Shown: positions 32,889 through 40,986 of the stretch, in pieces | How positions within the stretch are numbered: position 1 is the first letter of the stretch | How the letters are laid out: each line of letters begins with the position of its first letter | Assembly: GCF_001905735.1 (NCBI RefSeq) | Contig: NZ_LISW01000002.1 | Location: forward strand, 248,001 to 312,000 | Direction: 5' to 3' | Length of the DNA stretch: 64,000 bases | DNA from: Streptomyces sp. CB01249 | Lineage (GTDB): Bacteria; Actinomycetota; Actinomycetes; Streptomycetales; Streptomycetaceae | Made by a program: the position numbers and the translations under genes | Notes under the pieces: generated by a model | Databases searched by the model: none | Told to the model about the DNA's origin: nothing | Seen by the model: the letters and a program-made list of their open reading frames with translations, nothing else

Positions 32889-34181
32889 CTAGAGACGGCT
32901 CAGCGAGGCGGCCGCGGACAGCACGTCGCTGATCGCCTCGCGGTCCCCGCGCTGCCCGGCCGCCGCCTCCACGGGCGGTACGTGCCCCGCCACCAGGCGG
33001 CAGAACTCCACGCCCTCCAGCGCGACCTGCGCCACCACGTGCTCGGCGGACCCGAGGGCGGCGGGGGAGTCCAGCGCGATGTACCAGTCGCCGCCGCCCG
33101 AGCCCTCGATCTCCAGGTGCAGCGAGCGCCCCGGGGACCCCGCCGACACCAGCCGCCCGGCCGGGCCCGCGAGCCCCGCCCGGCGCCGCAGGGCCAGCGC
33201 CCCCGGCAGCATCCGGGCCGCGAGGTCGATCATCCGGTGCAGATGCCCGGCGGACGGCGGCTCGTACGGGTAGTCCACCGCCTTCGCGATGTCCCGCGCG
33301 TGCACCCAGCACTCGAAGGCCCGGTCGAGCATCGCGTCCTGCAACGGCAGCGCGAACGCCCCGTACGGCACGGACAGCTCCGAGGCCCCGCGCCGCGCGA
33401 ACGACACGGTCCTGATCAGCGTGTGGCTCTGCTCGCGCCACGGCTCACGGACCGCGCGGGTGAGCGGGCGCCGGGCGGACGACCAGTACGCCTCGGTGCG
33501 CTCGGTCGGTGTGGGCGGGGTGCCGGGCAGCGGGTCGTCGAGGCCGAGGGCGGCGCCCACCAGGCCGTCCACGCTCATCAGGTGCCCGATCACCCCGGCG
33601 ACCGTGGTCCGGCGCCCCACCTGCCGCTCGTCCTCGAACCACTTCAGCCGCACCGGGGCGTGCCACTCGGCGGCGTCGATGTCCCGCAGCAGCGCGTCGA
33701 GCCGCGCCGTCTCGGCGTCGTACGGGGCGGCCCAGTCCGGCACCGGGACCTTCGCGGGGCGCCGGCTCAGGCAGCTCTCCAGCACCCGGGACCGCAGCAG
33801 CGGATCGAGATCCAGGCTCCGGTCCGTGTGCAGCAGCCCGACCGCGTCCCGCAGCCGCAGCGCCTCGTCGGCACAGGGCGCGCACTCGGTCAGGTGCGCC
33901 TCGACGGCCTCGGTCTCCTCGGCGGAGCACGCGGCGAGCGCCCAGGCCCCCAGGAGGGCCTGAAGCACGCGGTGCGGGAGGACCCTGGCGGGCGTCACGG
34001 GGCGCGGTACGCGTTCCGCTTCGGGTTCCGGCTCCGGTCGTGGGGGCGCCTGCTCGGGCGGCGTCGCGCGCCCCAGGTCGCCGAAGTCGTCCGCGGCGGG
34101 CCTGGGCCCCGGTATGCGCCGGGCGCCGCGCACCTCGTCGCGGCCCTCCTCGTCCCGGTCGCCGCCCGCGCCGCCGCTCAC
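32889..34181 (-). CDS. Zinc-binding anti-sigma factor fused to a mycothiol-isomerase-like domain
   Basis: A 430-residue protein. An unstructured N-terminus is followed by a zinc-finger anti-sigma domain at about residues 70-115, with H-L-T-E-C-A-P-C matching His-x3-Cys-x2-Cys. Residues about 140-430 resemble the mycothiol-dependent maleylpyruvate isomerase N-terminal fold (DinB-like), for example L-D-A-L-L-R-D-I-D-A-A-E-W and A-G-V-I-G-H-L. The ATG at 34181 overlaps the sigma gene's stop by ATGA, so they are a sigma/anti-sigma pair. The mycothiol link suggests thiol-redox sensing, as an inference. The TAG stop is within a CTAG. Confidence 0.87.
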   Translation of the reverse strand: MSGGAGGDRDEEGRDEVRGARRIPGPRPAADDFGDLGRATPPEQAPPRPEPEPEAERVPRPVTPARVLPHRVLQALLGAWALAACSAEETEAVEAHLTECAPCADEALRLRDAVGLLHTDRSLDLDPLLRSRVLESCLSRRPAKVPVPDWAAPYDAETARLDALLRDIDAAEWHAPVRLKWFEDERQVGRRTTVAGVIGHLMSVDGLVGAALGLDDPLPGTPPTPTERTEAYWSSARRPLTRAVREPWREQSHTLIRTVSFARRGASELSVPYGAFALPLQDAMLDRAFECWVHARDIAKAVDYPYEPPSAGHLHRMIDLAARMLPGALALRRRAGLAGPAGRLVSAGSPGRSLHLEIEGSGGGDWYIALDSPAALGSAEHVVAQVALEGVEFCRLVAGHVPPVEAAAGQRGDREAISDVLSAAASLSRL

Positions 34182-34750
34182 AGCGCCCTCCCGTATCCGG
34201 GCGGCGGGGCGCCGTCCACCGGGCGGGTCCGGGCGGTGGACAGCAGCTGGAGCCCCAGCCGCAGCCGCCGTCGCGCCTCGTCCGCCGTGACGCCGAGATC
34301 CGCCGCGGTCTGCCGGTAGTCGCGGCGCTGTACGTACGCCAGCTCCAGGGCGGCCCGCAGCGGTGCGGGCATCGAGGCGACGATGTAGTCGGCCCGGGCG
34401 GCGGCGGTGGCCCGGCGGACCCGCTCGTCCAGGGCGTCGGGGTCATCGGGGTCCTCGCCGTCCGCCGCCTCGCCGCGCAGCCGCCGCACGGACTCGCGGT
34501 GCGTGAGGAAGGCCAGCCAGGCCCGCATGGAGCCCTGCTTCGGGTCGTACATGTCCGGGTTCTCCCAGACGTAGCCGAAGACCTCGCGGGTGACCGCGTC
34601 GGCGGCGTCCTCGTCGTCCAGCATCCGGTTGGCCTGGCTGTGGACGAGGGCGGCGAACCGGTCGTACATCTCGCCGAGGGCGGCGGCCTCGCCGCGCGAC
34701 AGCCGCTGCTGCATCCTGCGGTCCCAGCGGGGTGGTGCGTTTTCGGCCAT
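34178..34750 (-). CDS. ECF sigma factor
   Basis: A 190-residue extracytoplasmic-function sigma factor. Region 2 runs from about G-E-A-A-A-L-G-E-M-Y-D-R-F through A-D-A-V-T-R-E-V-F-G-Y-V-W to A-W-L-A-F-L-T-H-R-E-S-V-R-R-L-R; region 4 is A-P-L-R-A-A-L-E-L-A-Y-V-Q-R-R-D-Y-R-Q-T-A-A-D-L-G. It directs RNA polymerase to its regulon and is held by the downstream anti-sigma protein, to which it is translationally coupled. Start ATG 34750 follows ggaggtcag. A large interleaved inverted repeat lies upstream. Confidence 0.92.
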   Translation of the reverse strand: MAENAPPRWDRRMQQRLSRGEAAALGEMYDRFAALVHSQANRMLDDEDAADAVTREVFGYVWENPDMYDPKQGSMRAWLAFLTHRESVRRLRGEAADGEDPDDPDALDERVRRATAAARADYIVASMPAPLRAALELAYVQRRDYRQTAADLGVTADEARRRLRLGLQLLSTARTRPVDGAPPPGYGRAL

Positions 34751-34859
34751 CTGACCTCCAGCCCTCCGCCGTCGGACCTGTGCGTCCCTGTCCCACTCGT
34801 CCTGTCCGAATGTAGTCCCCACCCCCGGAGAAGCACGCCCCTTTACGACAAGTACGTCC

Positions 34860-35058
34860 CCGGGGGTGCCTTGCCGATCATGGCCGGGTCCGCGACGCCT
34901 GGCACGGCACCTCGCCGCGTTGCCGAAACACCCTAATCGCTCCGCGATGAGGGCATTCCGGCGCCTTGCGATGCACCGCACCAGACGCCGCGGCCTGATC
35001 CGGCCCTGATCGGCAAGGCACCCCCGGAACACGCCCTCTTTGCGAGACGGGTGTTTCG
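34860..35058. repeat. Interleaved inverted repeats in the sigma/STAS intergenic region
   Basis: A long arm at 34860-34887 (starting CCGGGGGTGCCTTGCC) is repeated in inverse orientation at 35000-35027 with 27 of 28 positions matching. A second pair, CGAAACACCC (34924-34933) and GGGTGTTTCG (35049-35058), is perfect and interlocks with the first (order A, B, A', B'), the topology of a pseudoknot. No duplication flanks it. It could be a regulatory RNA, a protein-binding structure or a mobile relic. Confidence 0.75.
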
Positions 35059-35150
35059 CGAGGGACGTACGAGGGCAGCCGCCAGGGAGGAACGCAAACT
35101 TCCGGATCACCGGGCTGCCCCGGAATCCCCGGAACGAGAGGCCCAGTCGC

Positions 35151-35525
35151 GTGACCCTGAAAGTCTCTGAGACCGAGCGGGGCGGATGGACCGTGCTGCA
35201 CATCGGCGGCGAACTGGACCTGCTGACTTCGGCCACCGTCCGCCAGTCCGTCCACGAGGTGGTGGCCGTGGGCCGCCATGACGTGGTCCTCGACCTGTCC
35301 GGGGTCCAGTTCTGCGATTCCAGCGGAGTCGGGGTGCTCATCGCCCTGCGCCGCCTGATGCGGTCCTGCGGCGGCCGGCTGCGGCTGATCCTGCCCGCCC
35401 GGGGCGCGGAGGAGGGCTCCCATGTCAACCGCGTGCTCGCCGCCCTCGGCGTGCGCCGCTTGTTCGATGTCTTCCCGGACTGGGACGCGGCCGTGGACGA
35501 GGAGGCCGAGCCGCTGACGGCCTGA
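35151..35525 (+). CDS. STAS-domain anti-sigma factor antagonist
   Basis: A 124-residue protein of the SpoIIAA/BldG/RsbV group. The core F-C-D-S-S-G-V-G-V-L contains Ser57/Ser58, one of which is the expected phosphorylation site. By analogy its dephospho form frees a sigma factor by binding an anti-sigma kinase; a candidate kinase is at 36525. GTG 35151 gives a typical length. The four genes from 34178 to 36995 (ECF sigma, anti-sigma, STAS, kinase-like ATPase) concentrate sigma control functions. Confidence 0.9.
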   Translation: MTLKVSETERGGWTVLHIGGELDLLTSATVRQSVHEVVAVGRHDVVLDLSGVQFCDSSGVGVLIALRRLMRSCGGRLRLILPARGAEEGSHVNRVLAALGVRRLFDVFPDWDAAVDEEAEPLTA

Positions 35526-35618
35526 AACGGCCGTCGCCGCACCGGTGCGTGCGGAGCTGTCACAGGGCTGAGCCCGGTAAGTGACACGTGACGCCGGAAG
35601 GCGTCGTACGCTCCCCGC

Positions 35619-36140
35619 ATGGACAGCGCAGAGTATGAGCGCAAGATCGCCTTCCGCTTCGCCGCCTTCGACCAGGACGGCAACGGATACATCGATCGCG
35701 CGGATTTCAACGCCGCCGCGGCCCGTCTGCTCACCGAGTTCGGTACGACGGCCCGCTGCGACAAGGGCCAGGCGCTCTACAGCGGCGCCGAGGCGTTCTG
35801 GCAGGGCATGGCGGGCATCGCCGACGTGGACGGGGACCAGCGCGTCACCCGTGAGGAGTTCGTGGGCGGCGCGGTGAAGCGGCTGCGCGACAACCCGGAG
35901 CGGTTCGCGGAGATCGCCCGCCCGTTCCTGCGTGCGGCGCTCGCGGTGGCGGCCGGGCCGTCCGGCGGGAACCGGGCACCGGTGCCGGCCGTGGAGCGGG
36001 CCCTGAGGGTCCTCGGCGCCGGCCCGGACGCGGCGGCGTTCGCCGCGCAGAGCCTGGACACGGACCGGGACGGCGGGGTCGTCGAGGAGGACGCGGTGGC
36101 CGCGCTCGCGACGTACGTGACGGTCATCGAGCCGGACTAG
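35619..36140 (+). CDS. EF-hand calcium-binding protein (calerythrin-like)
   Basis: A 173-residue soluble calcium-binding protein. Three EF-hand loops are clear: D-Q-D-G-N-G-Y-I-D-R-A-D, D-V-D-G-D-Q-R-V-T-R-E-E and D-T-D-R-D-G-G-V-V-E-E-D, the third with an altered spacing. A fourth loop appears degenerate. Length fits calerythrin-type proteins of actinomycetes, which probably buffer calcium. ATG 35619 follows TACGCT about six bases earlier, so a leaderless transcript is possible. Confidence 0.9.
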   Translation: MDSAEYERKIAFRFAAFDQDGNGYIDRADFNAAAARLLTEFGTTARCDKGQALYSGAEAFWQGMAGIADVDGDQRVTREEFVGGAVKRLRDNPERFAEIARPFLRAALAVAAGPSGGNRAPVPAVERALRVLGAGPDAAAFAAQSLDTDRDGGVVEEDAVAALATYVTVIEPD

Positions 36141-36146
36141 GCGGCG

Positions 36147-36175
36147 ACGCCCGGGGGCACCGAGCCCCCGGGCGT
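36147..36175 (+). terminator. GC-rich hairpin after the EF-hand gene
   Basis: ACGCCCGGGGGC (36147-36158) and GCCCCCGGGCGT (36164-36175) form a perfect 12-bp stem with a five-base loop (ACCGA). No T-tract follows, as is common in Streptomyces terminators. Confidence 0.7.
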
Positions 36176-36494
36176 GACGCAGCGCTACGACCGGTCACCG
36201 ATACCGGCTTGTGTCCTTTGCGTGATTCGTCACCGCGTGGAGTCGGCGCCCGGCTCGGGTACCCTCCGTGGGATGCGAGTGGTTCTGGAACCTGTCGGTC
36301 CGGACGTGGCCTCCGAGGCGCGTCGGGTCCGGGTGAGGTGCTGTTCGACTCCCCGCAATGCGCGTCGCACAGTATGCACTACGGGTACTCCTTCGCGCTG
36401 GAATATGCCCGAAGCGCTTGTTGCGGTGACTGTACGTCAACCATGCTGTCGTGCAAGGGAATCACGTTCCGTGACCCTTTGGAGGCGCGAGGCG
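36176..36494. other. Intergenic region upstream of the ATPase gene
   Basis: About 320 bases hold no convincing gene. It is less GC-rich than its surroundings in places (for example around 36360-36470), contains GGGTAC at 36384, and has possible promoters, though none matches a consensus well. Reading frames here have codon use unlike real genes. Confidence 0.4.
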
Positions 36495-36521
36495 ATGTGT
36501 CCGCCGGTTCGGATGGTGTGA
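36495..36521 (+). CDS. Possible upstream leader peptide MCPPVRMV
   Basis: ATG 36495 is preceded by GGAGG at 36481 and encodes MCPPVRMV before a TGA at 36519-36521, only three bases before the GTG at 36525. It might couple translation to the ATPase gene, which has no strong ribosome site of its own. Speculative. Confidence 0.3.
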   Translation: MCPPVRMV

Positions 36522-36524
36522 GCG

Positions 36525-36995
36525 GTGCAGGTGCTTCAGGTTCAGTTGGAGGTCGGGCCCGACCCCGCGGAGGTCGGACGGGCCCGCAGATGGGCGCGCT
36601 CACGGCTCGCCGGTTCCGGTGTGAGGGATGACGAGCCGCTGGCCGAGACCCTCATCCTGCTCATCTCGGAGCTGGTGACCAACGCGGTCGTGCACACCGG
36701 CTGTCCGGCCGTGCTGCGCATGCTCTTCGGCCCGACGGGCGCCCCGGGCGGCGCCGGGACCGTGCGCGTCGAGGTGGCCGACGCCAGCTGCCGCCCGCCG
36801 CAGCAGCGGCACGCGCGGGGCGAGGACACCGGCGGCCGGGGCCTGGAGCTGGTCGACGGCCTCGCCGACCGCTGGGGCTGGCAGCCGGAGGGCGCGGGCA
36901 AGCGGATCTGGTGCGAGGTGGACCGTAGCGTCCCGCTGATCCAGGGCCGGCTCCAGCCGGGCGCCCACGGCGCCGAGCCGAGCCACGCGGTCTAG
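36525..36995 (+). CDS. RsbW-like ATP-binding protein (anti-sigma/histidine-kinase-like ATPase)
   Basis: A 156-residue GHKL-fold ATPase. The N box is E-L-V-T-N-A-V-V-H, the G1 region E-V-A-D-A-S and the G2 region G-R-G-L-E-L-V. Such proteins bind or phosphorylate STAS antagonists, like the one at 35151. The GTG 36525 is used. Its TAG stop (36993-36995) shares the CTAG with the stop of the convergent GlxA gene. The partner sigma factor is not identified. Confidence 0.85.
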   Translation: MQVLQVQLEVGPDPAEVGRARRWARSRLAGSGVRDDEPLAETLILLISELVTNAVVHTGCPAVLRMLFGPTGAPGGAGTVRVEVADASCRPPQQRHARGEDTGGRGLELVDGLADRWGWQPEGAGKRIWCEVDRSVPLIQGRLQPGAHGAEPSHAV

Positions 36996-37984
36996 GCCCG
37001 GTTCCCCGCCGTCGAGCGGAACGTGCGGCGGTACACCGTCGGTGAGACGCCCAGCGCCGCCTGGAGGTGCTGCCGCAGCGACGTGGAGGTGCCGAAGCCG
37101 GAGTCCCGGGCGACCTGGTCGATGGACAGGTCCGAGGACTCCAGGAGCCGGCGCGCCAGCTCCACGCGCTGCTGGGTGAGCCACTGCACGGGGCTGACGC
37201 CGACCTCCTCGCGGAACCGCCGGGTGAACGTCCGTACGCTCATCGACTCCTGCTGGGCCATGTCCCGCAGCAGGATCGGCTGCTCCAGCCGGGCCAGCGC
37301 CCAGGCCCGCGCGGTCGTCGTCGTGGCGAACTGGGTGTCCGGCACGGGCCGCTGGATGTACTGCGCCTGGCCCCCGTCCCGGTGCGGCGGCACGACCGTG
37401 CGCCGGGCGACGTCGTTGGCGACGGCGGTCCCGTGGTCGCGCCGCACCATGTGCAGGCAGAGGTCGATCCCGGCGGCCACCCCGGCGGACGTCAGCACGT
37501 CCCCGTCGTCGATGAACAGGACGTCCGGGTCGACGCGGACGCGGGGGAAGAGCCGCTGGAAGTGGTCGGCGGAGGCCCAGTGCGTGGTGGCGGGGCGCCC
37601 GTCCAGATAGCCGGCGGCGGCCAGGACGTAGCTGCCGGTGCAGATGGACACCATCCGGGTGCCCGGCCGGATGTACGCGAACGCGGCGGCCAGTTCGTCG
37701 GACAGCCGCCCCTCGCTGTGGACGGGCCCCAGCTCGTAACTGGCCGGAATGACGACCGTGTCGGCCGTGGCGAGCGCCTCGGGCCCGTGCCCGACCATGA
37801 TCGAGAAGTCCGCGTCGGTGTGGACCGGCCCCGGCGGCCGGACCGAGCACGTCACGACGTCGTACAGCTTCCGCGCCCGGTCCTGCTGCTCCACGGGGCG
37901 GGCGAGCCCGAAAATCCTCTGGGGGATGCCCAGTTCGAAGGGGAGCAGCCCGTCGAGGGCGAGAACGACGACCCGGTGCGGCAC
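36992..37984 (-). CDS. GlxA-family transcriptional regulator (DJ-1/PfpI plus AraC)
   Basis: A 330-residue regulator. The N-terminal half is a glutamine-amidotransferase-like DJ-1/PfpI domain; at the nucleophile elbow the sequence is S-I-C-T-G-S-Y-V, keeping the Cys. The C-terminal half is an AraC-type double helix-turn-helix (L-L-R-D-M-A-Q-Q-E-S-M-S-V-R-T-F-T-R-R-F and S-I-D-Q-V-A-R-D-S-G-F-G-T). Start GTG 37984 has gaagggagt upstream. It diverges from an MFS transporter, which it may control, and ends overlapping the ATPase gene stop. Confidence 0.9.
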   Translation of the reverse strand: MPHRVVVLALDGLLPFELGIPQRIFGLARPVEQQDRARKLYDVVTCSVRPPGPVHTDADFSIMVGHGPEALATADTVVIPASYELGPVHSEGRLSDELAAAFAYIRPGTRMVSICTGSYVLAAAGYLDGRPATTHWASADHFQRLFPRVRVDPDVLFIDDGDVLTSAGVAAGIDLCLHMVRRDHGTAVANDVARRTVVPPHRDGGQAQYIQRPVPDTQFATTTTARAWALARLEQPILLRDMAQQESMSVRTFTRRFREEVGVSPVQWLTQQRVELARRLLESSDLSIDQVARDSGFGTSTSLRQHLQAALGVSPTVYRRTFRSTAGNRA

Positions 37985-38028
37985 AGCGGACTCCCTTCGG
38001 CCGGCCGGGGCCTGCGAAAAGCCCCTAG

Positions 38029-38041
38029 CTGGTATAGACCA
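38029..38041. promoter_or_regulatory. Second dre-like/GntR-like site between GlxA and MFS genes
   Basis: CTGGTATAGACCA differs by one base from the central part of the DasR consensus (CTGGTCTAGACCA) and is a palindrome with TGGT/ACCA arms. It lies 45 bases from the GlxA start and 47 bases from the MFS start. Could be a DasR site or a binding site for another GntR-family protein. Confidence 0.4.
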
Positions 38042-38087
38042 TAAGCTGATACATGTCATCGGTGTGAAGGAAAAGTCAGCAGACTCC

Positions 38088-39368
38088 GTGTGCATTCCCG
38101 CCACGGACCCCCAGGCCGCCGCCCTCGGCGGCCCGTCCCCTCTCCCGCCCCTGCCGCCCCTGTTCGAGGAGTCCGGCAGGCAGCTCTGGAACCGTAACTT
38201 CAGGCTGTTCTTCGTCGCCCGCACCGCCGCCCTCTTCGGTGACGGCATGATCCCCGTCGCCCTCACGGCGGGGCTCCTCGGCGCCGGGCGCCCCGCCTCC
38301 TCGGTCGGTTACGCGCTGGCCTGCTGGATGGGCCCGCTCGCCGTGTTCGTCCTCTTCGGCGGGGTCCTCGCGGACCGGTTCACGCCGCGCCGCATGATGA
38401 TCATCGCCGACGCGCTCCGGCTCGTCGGCGCCTCCGTGCTCGCCGTGTCCTTCGCGGCCGGCAACCCGCCGCTCTGGGCGGTGTACGCGCTGAGCTCGGT
38501 CGCCGGTGTCGGCGCGGCCCTCTTTCAGCCGGGCGTCGCGTCCACGGTGCCGCGCGTCGCCCCGGACGTGCAGCGCGCCAACGCCACGCTGCGCGTGTCC
38601 GAGGCGTTGATGACCATGGCGGGCCCCGCCTTCGCGGGCGTCCTCGTCGGCCTGGCGAGCGCGGGCGCGGTGTACGCGGCCAACGCCTCGACCTTCCTGG
38701 TCTCCGGGGCGTGCCTCTTCCTGCTGCGGCTCGCCCCGGCCCCCTCGGACGAGGCGCCGCGCGGCTCGTTCCTCGCCGAGCTGGTGGACGGCTGGCGGGA
38801 GTTCACCGCGCGCAGCTGGCTCTGGGGCGTGATCGCCGTCTGGACGGTGTACGGCTTCGCCGTGCTCGGCCCGATGCTCCCGCTCACTGCCGTCCGGGTC
38901 ACCGAGGCGCACGGCTCGGGGACGTACGGCGCGATGATGGCGGTGAACGGCGCGGGCAGCGTCGTCGGCGGCCTGCTCGCCCTGCGCCTGCGCCCGCGCC
39001 GCCCCCTCGCGGCGGGCGCCGTCGCGCTCACCGGCGTCTGCGCGAACCTCGTCGTGCTGGGCCTCGGGCTCTCCGTACCGGCCCTGGGCGCGGGCCAGTT
39101 CGTGGCGGGCGCGGCCTCCGCGTTCTGGCTGGTGATGTGGTCCACCACGGTCCAGACCCACGTACCGCCCGAGTCCCTGAACCGGCTGCACGCGTATGAC
39201 GTCGCCGGGTCGCTGCTCATGGTGGCGGCGGGCCGCGCCCTGGCGGGGCCGCTCGCGGATGAACTGGGCGCGCCGGAGGTGCTGTTCGCCGGTGCGGTCG
39301 TCAACGTCCTGGCGGTGGCCGTGCTGCTCGCGGCCCGCCCGATCCGCCGCCTGGAACGGATCGGCTGA
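38088..39368 (+). CDS. MFS transporter
   Basis: A 426-residue membrane carrier with roughly twelve hydrophobic segments. The conserved A-R-D/G-x-L-A-D-R-F motif of the major facilitator superfamily is seen as G-G-V-L-A-D-R-F-T-P-R-R. It probably exports or imports a small molecule by proton coupling; the substrate is unknown. It is divergent from a GlxA-family regulator. The GTG 38088 has no ideal ribosome site (AAGGAAAA is 15 bases away); GTG 38064 is an alternative. Confidence 0.88.
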   Translation: MCIPATDPQAAALGGPSPLPPLPPLFEESGRQLWNRNFRLFFVARTAALFGDGMIPVALTAGLLGAGRPASSVGYALACWMGPLAVFVLFGGVLADRFTPRRMMIIADALRLVGASVLAVSFAAGNPPLWAVYALSSVAGVGAALFQPGVASTVPRVAPDVQRANATLRVSEALMTMAGPAFAGVLVGLASAGAVYAANASTFLVSGACLFLLRLAPAPSDEAPRGSFLAELVDGWREFTARSWLWGVIAVWTVYGFAVLGPMLPLTAVRVTEAHGSGTYGAMMAVNGAGSVVGGLLALRLRPRRPLAAGAVALTGVCANLVVLGLGLSVPALGAGQFVAGAASAFWLVMWSTTVQTHVPPESLNRLHAYDVAGSLLMVAAGRALAGPLADELGAPEVLFAGAVVNVLAVAVLLAARPIRRLERIG

Positions 39369-39372
39369 GGTC

Positions 39373-39490
39373 CGGGGGCTCCGCCCCCGGGCCCCCGCTC
39401 CTCAATCGCCGGAGGGGCTTGATTTCGTCGCCGCCACCTTCAGCCTCGCCGGCGTTTGAGGCGCGGGGTCCGGGGCGGAGCCCCGGGTCG
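39373..39490. repeat. Streptomyces intergenic GC-rich repeat/terminator-like element
   Basis: Two stem-loops, CGGGGG-CTCCG-CCCCCG (39373-39389) and CGGGGC-GGA-GCCCCG (39471-39485), flank the segment CTCAATCGCCGGAGGGGCTTGAT...CTCGCCGGCGTTTGAG. I know this arrangement as a dispersed repeat after genes in Streptomyces genomes. It probably ends transcription from the MFS gene. Confidence 0.65.
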
Positions 39491-39639
39491 GGAAGGGGCG
39501 GGTAGGGGCCAAGGCTCCGGTGCGGTGAGCGCCAGGTCGTGCGCGTATCCGGAGGGCGTCGGGAGGGTGGCCCGATTCTTGCGAACCGTGGCCCTCGGGC
39601 CACTCGTGGGGGAGGGGGCCGCGCCCGGATGCTGGGCGG

Positions 39640-40959
39640 GTGAATCCGACAACCGAGAGCGTCGCTCCCGTCGCCCCCGCGCCCAACGCCCCGGGGAAGC
39701 CCGGCCGGTGGCGTATCCACCGCGCCTGGATCGTCGCCGCCGTCACCTTCGTGACGATCATCGGCGGCGCCGCCATCAACGCCCTGCCCGGGCTGCTCTT
39801 CGACCCGCTCCAGGACGATTTCGGCTGGTCGCGCGGGGAGATCGGGTTCGCGGTCTCCATCGACATGGCGCTGTACGGGATCACCGCGCCGTTCGCCGCC
39901 GCGATGATGGACCGGTTCGGCATCCGCCGGGTGGTGGCCGTGGCGCTGAGCGCGATCGCGGCCGGGGCGCTGGCGAGCGTGTGGATGACGGCCGCCTGGC
40001 AGCTGATGCTCTACTGGGGCGTCCTCGTGGGCCTCGGCACGGGTTCGATGGCGCTCGCGTTCTCCGCGACGGTCACCAACCGCTGGTTCACCGCCCGGCG
40101 CGGCTTGGTGACCGGTGTCCTCACCGCCGCCGGGGCCTCCGGGCAGCTGGTCTTCCTGCCCCTCTGCGCGTGGATCGTGGACCGGCACGGCTGGCGCCCG
40201 GCGTCGGTGACCGTGGCGCTGGCGGCCCTGGTCGTCGTCCCGTTCGTGTGGCTCCTGATGCGGGACCACCCGGCGGACGTGGGGCTCGCCCCGTACGGCG
40301 GGGAGTACACCGAGAAGCCGGCGCCCGCGCGCGGGGCGGCGGGCCGGGCCGTCCGGGTGCTGTTCGACGCGGCCCGCACGGGCCCGTTCTGGCTGCTGGC
40401 CGGATCCTTCGCGATCTGCGGCGCCTCCACCAACGGCCTGATCCGGACGCACTTCATTCCCTCGGCCCACGACCACCACATGCCGATCACCGCCGCCGCC
40501 TCGCTCCTCGCGGTCATCGGGATCTTCGACATCATCGGCACGATCTTCTCCGGCTGGCTCACGGACCGCTTCGACGCGCGCCGCCTGCTGGCGGTGTACT
40601 ACGGGCTGCGTGGGATCTCACTGCTCTTCCTGCCGCTGCTGATGCAGGCCACGGTGGAGCCGCCGATGGTCTTCTTCATCGTCTTCTACGGCCTGGACTG
40701 GGTCGCCACGGTCCCGCCGACCCTGGCCCTGTGCCGCGAGCAGTACGGCGACGACAGCGCGATCGTCTTCGGCTGGGTCCTGGCGTCGCACCAGGTGGGC
40801 GCGGCGCTGGTCGCCTTCCTGGGCGGGGTGGCGCGGGACTACTTCGGTACGTATGACGTGGTCTGGTACGCGGCGGGGGCGCTGTGCGCGGTGGCGACGC
40901 TGATGGTGCTGGTGATCCGGAGGAGGCGGGAGCCGGTGCGTACGGCGCGCTTGGCCTAG
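39640..40959 (+). CDS. MFS transporter, oxalate/formate-antiporter-like
   Basis: A 439-residue carrier with about twelve spans (for example W-I-V-A-A-V-T-F-V-T-I-I-G-G-A-A). The N-terminal L-F-D-P-L-Q-D-D-F-G-W-S-R-G and the cytoplasmic D-R-F-G-I-R-R motif match the monocarboxylate/oxalate-type branch. GTG 39640 is chosen; a weak ribosome site (ctgggcgg) precedes it. The gene begins after an MFS gene and a repeat, so it may have its own promoter. Substrate unknown. Confidence 0.87.
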   Translation: MNPTTESVAPVAPAPNAPGKPGRWRIHRAWIVAAVTFVTIIGGAAINALPGLLFDPLQDDFGWSRGEIGFAVSIDMALYGITAPFAAAMMDRFGIRRVVAVALSAIAAGALASVWMTAAWQLMLYWGVLVGLGTGSMALAFSATVTNRWFTARRGLVTGVLTAAGASGQLVFLPLCAWIVDRHGWRPASVTVALAALVVVPFVWLLMRDHPADVGLAPYGGEYTEKPAPARGAAGRAVRVLFDAARTGPFWLLAGSFAICGASTNGLIRTHFIPSAHDHHMPITAAASLLAVIGIFDIIGTIFSGWLTDRFDARRLLAVYYGLRGISLLFLPLLMQATVEPPMVFFIVFYGLDWVATVPPTLALCREQYGDDSAIVFGWVLASHQVGAALVAFLGGVARDYFGTYDVVWYAAGALCAVATLMVLVIRRRREPVRTARLA

Positions 40960-40986
40960 GGCCAGAATGCACGTGGGAGGGGGCTC

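Noticed and set aside
36174..36521. 115-codon plus-strand frame
   Set aside because: Cysteine- and arginine-rich without known motif and overlapping promoter-like sequence.
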